Below, piece after piece: positions 62,601-64,000 of a stretch of 64,000 nucleotides of DNA. The notes under the pieces are model-generated. The model ran no database searches. It saw nothing but the letters and a program-made list of their open reading frames with translations, and was not told where the DNA came from. Both the position numbers and the translations under genes were made by a program. The stretch's first letter is position 1; each line of letters begins with the position of its first letter. The stretch is from an uncultured Parvularculaceae bacterium (GTDB taxonomy: Bacteria; Pseudomonadota; Alphaproteobacteria; Caulobacterales; Parvularculaceae), in NCBI GenBank assembly GCA_947259375.1, contig CAMYLZ010000019.1:18851-82850 (forward strand), given 5' to 3'.

Positions 62601-62958
62601 GGCCTTCGCCAAGCTCCAGCGCATCGTCGAGATAAATCTCGCATGCGCCCTTTAGCGCGCGGCGCTTGCCGCGGGTCAGCAGCTTGCAGAGTCGGCCATA
62701 GGCGGCGCGGTCGGCGGGATAGCAATTGATATCCGGCGTATCGTCGCTGAAGCGCAGCCGCGCTCCGACAAGCAACCGGAAATCCACCCGCTTCGCCGCG
62801 CTATGGGCGCGCACCACGCCGGCAAGCGTGTTGACGTCGCACAGGCCGAGCGCCGCGAGGCCGAATTTGGCCGCCTGGAAGATCAGCTCATCCGGGTGCG
62901 AGGCGCCGCGCAGGAAACTGAAATTGCTGAATGCCGAAAGCTCCGCATATGCCGTCAT
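59677..62958 (-). CDS. dnaE2: Error-prone DNA polymerase DnaE2 (ImuC)
   Basis: A 1093-residue C-family polymerase used for damage-induced mutagenesis with ImuA and ImuB. The PHP domain opens [20 protein letters not shown]. Catalytic palm motifs include [17 protein letters not shown] (two Asp) and [11 protein letters not shown] (third Asp region); [17 protein letters not shown] and [20 protein letters not shown] are also typical. The OB-fold near the end reads [16 protein letters not shown]. The start ATG at 62958 overlaps the imuB stop by 4 bases; a longer frame to 62982 is unlikely. The protein lacks the beta-clamp reliance of DnaE1, which ImuB supplies. Confidence 0.95.
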   Translation of the reverse strand: [1093 protein letters not shown]

Positions 62959-64000
62959 GAGAAAAATCCGTGCAAGTACCATTTCGGGCTTGCCGTCTCC
63001 CGCTCATAAAGCCCTTCGCGATAGATCCAGAACCGCCGGCCTTCCTCGTCCTCGACGCGATAGTAATCGCGGGTCGCGGCGTCTTTGTCTTCGCGCCACC
63101 ATTCGCTGCCGATCCGCTCCGGGCCGCTGGCCCGCGCCACCGCATAAGACACCCGCCGCCAGGTAAAGCGCGCGGGCGGGCTGTCCGGCACTTGCGCCAG
63201 CGCCTCGATGGGTTCAGGCCGCGCCAGAAGCTTGACCGGCCGCGCGCGATCCGCCGCCGGCGCGGCGTCACGCTCGGCGCCGTTTACCCCGCCGCCGGCG
63301 ATCATCGGCGCCAGAAAAGCCGCGCGTTCGGGCAAATGGGTTTGCGCAAACCGCATGGCGCAGACATTCGCCGCGCCAAGCCGGTTGCTCAGCCGGTCCT
63401 TGAGTTCCGCCAGCGCCTCGTCATTGCTGTCGCGTTCAAAGATCGCGCTTTGCACCACCGCCATGCGCGCCGCATCGAAGGCGCTCAAGCGCAACTGGTC
63501 GATGCCGAAACCGGGGTCGTAATCGCGCTCAAAATCGTCGAGCCGGTTTTCCAAAAGCCGCGACATATGGGCCGGCGATGCAGCGGGCGCGCCGGTTCGC
63601 GCGGCAAGCGACATCGCCATATTATCGACGCGGAACAAGGTCAGCTCAAAATGCCGGCCCCCTTTGCGGGCGCGGGCTAGATCGGCGCCGAGGCCTTGCG
63701 CCAGCAGCGACAGGCATTCGCGCACCGCATCGAGAGACGCGATCGGCTCGGCGAGCTTCAAGTCCCTGAAAAATTGCGGCGCCGGCCTGATCGGCGTCAA
63801 CGGCTCGCCCTGCGCGCCCAGCGCCTGGCTGAGCCGCTTCAGCAACGCATCGCTGAACCGCGCCGTCAACGGCGCGCGCGGCATATCGTAAAGCTGACCG
63901 ATGCGCTTCAACCCGAGACGGCGCAGCGCCCCGGCCAGCGGCGGGGCGAGCCGCAACGCCTCCACCGGCAAGCCCGCCAGCGCGCGGCGCGCATCGCCAG
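62955..64000 (-). CDS. imuB: ImuB, Y-family-like mutagenesis protein (5' end beyond window)
   Basis: About 348 C-terminal codons are visible; the frame is open to the right edge. LRRLGLKRIGQLYDMPRAPL is the helix-hairpin-helix of the thumb, and the little-finger region and a C-terminal ESWW-type block (GPERIGSEWWREDKDAATRDY) followed by YRVEDEEGRRFWIYREG are typical of ImuB. ImuB lacks polymerase activity and links ImuA and DnaE2 to the beta clamp. It overlaps dnaE2 by 4 bases (ATGA), so the standard imuA-imuB-dnaE2 SOS cassette is expected, with imuA and any LexA box outside the window. Confidence 0.92.
   Translation of the reverse strand, partial: GDARRALAGLPVEALRLAPPLAGALRRLGLKRIGQLYDMPRAPLTARFSDALLKRLSQALGAQGEPLTPIRPAPQFFRDLKLAEPIASLDAVRECLSLLAQGLGADLARARKGGRHFELTLFRVDNMAMSLAARTGAPAASPAHMSRLLENRLDDFERDYDPGFGIDQLRLSAFDAARMAVVQSAIFERDSNDEALAELKDRLSNRLGAANVCAMRFAQTHLPERAAFLAPMIAGGGVNGAERDAAPAADRARPVKLLARPEPIEALAQVPDSPPARFTWRRVSYAVARASGPERIGSEWWREDKDAATRDYYRVEDEEGRRFWIYREGLYERETASPKWYLHGFFS

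Overview
The window is GC-rich and densely coded. It looks like a chromosomal segment of a marine-type alphaproteobacterium, probably near the Hyphomonadales, Parvularculales or Caulobacterales. The reasons are three large TonB-dependent receptors (TBDRs), a SapC/tryptophan-halogenase/cupin gene set, an imuB-dnaE2 mutagenesis cassette, a deoxyhypusine-synthase-like polyamine gene and a Lys/Ala-rich histone-H1-like protein. The exact genus cannot be read from the sequence. No CRISPR array, rRNA, intact insertion sequence or prophage was seen.

Region 1 (1-15.3 kb) is a carbohydrate-uptake locus. Running leftward on the minus strand are a GH3 beta-glucosidase, a GH16 endo-beta-glucanase, a large TBDR, flavin-dependent halogenase 2, SapC, a JmjC/cupin-like protein and flavin-dependent halogenase 1, which is cut by the left edge. 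Next to them a LytTR response regulator and a LytS-type histidine kinase are divergently transcribed, and the kinase is followed by a second cupin-like protein and a DUF6445-type putative oxygenase. The hydrolases point to beta-1,3/1,4-glucan (laminarin-like) use. The role of the two halogenases and three oxygenase-fold proteins is unknown.

Region 2 (15.4-24.7 kb) has a minus-strand TBDR followed by a tightly packed run: amidohydrolase, secreted S9 prolyl-oligopeptidase, second amidohydrolase and TPR-sulfotransferase. It looks like a peptide uptake and processing locus. Both amidohydrolases have lost expected metal ligands, at largely different positions.

Region 3 (24.7-35.2 kb) starts with a gene-poor stretch that ends at tRNA-Ser(GGA), whose 3' end is repeated 115 bp away. 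It continues with small membrane proteins (including a 29-residue one), TerC, VanZ-like, GalE with a Lys-to-Met change in its active site, a metallophosphoesterase, a sugar-type methyltransferase, ArgE, a histone-like protein, and LysR divergent from DoxX-azoreductase.

Region 4 (35.2-43.8 kb) holds a two-domain FKBP lipoprotein, a phospholipid operon (YnbA-type CDP-alcohol phosphotransferase, YnbB-type CdsA, 1-acyl-glycerol-phosphate acyltransferase-like protein and YqaA/DedA-like protein), a polyamine pair (ornithine-decarboxylase-type enzyme and DHS-like homospermidine synthase) and an HSL-family hydrolase.

Region 5 (43.8-64 kb) is mostly housekeeping: XRE regulator, Uup-type ABC-F, thioesterase, membrane proteins, ribonucleotide reductase alpha with a candidate NrdR box over its promoter, small periplasmic proteins, SlyD-like FKBP, S1/P1 nuclease, DUF423, a third TBDR with a strong terminator, then dnaE2 and imuB at the right edge.
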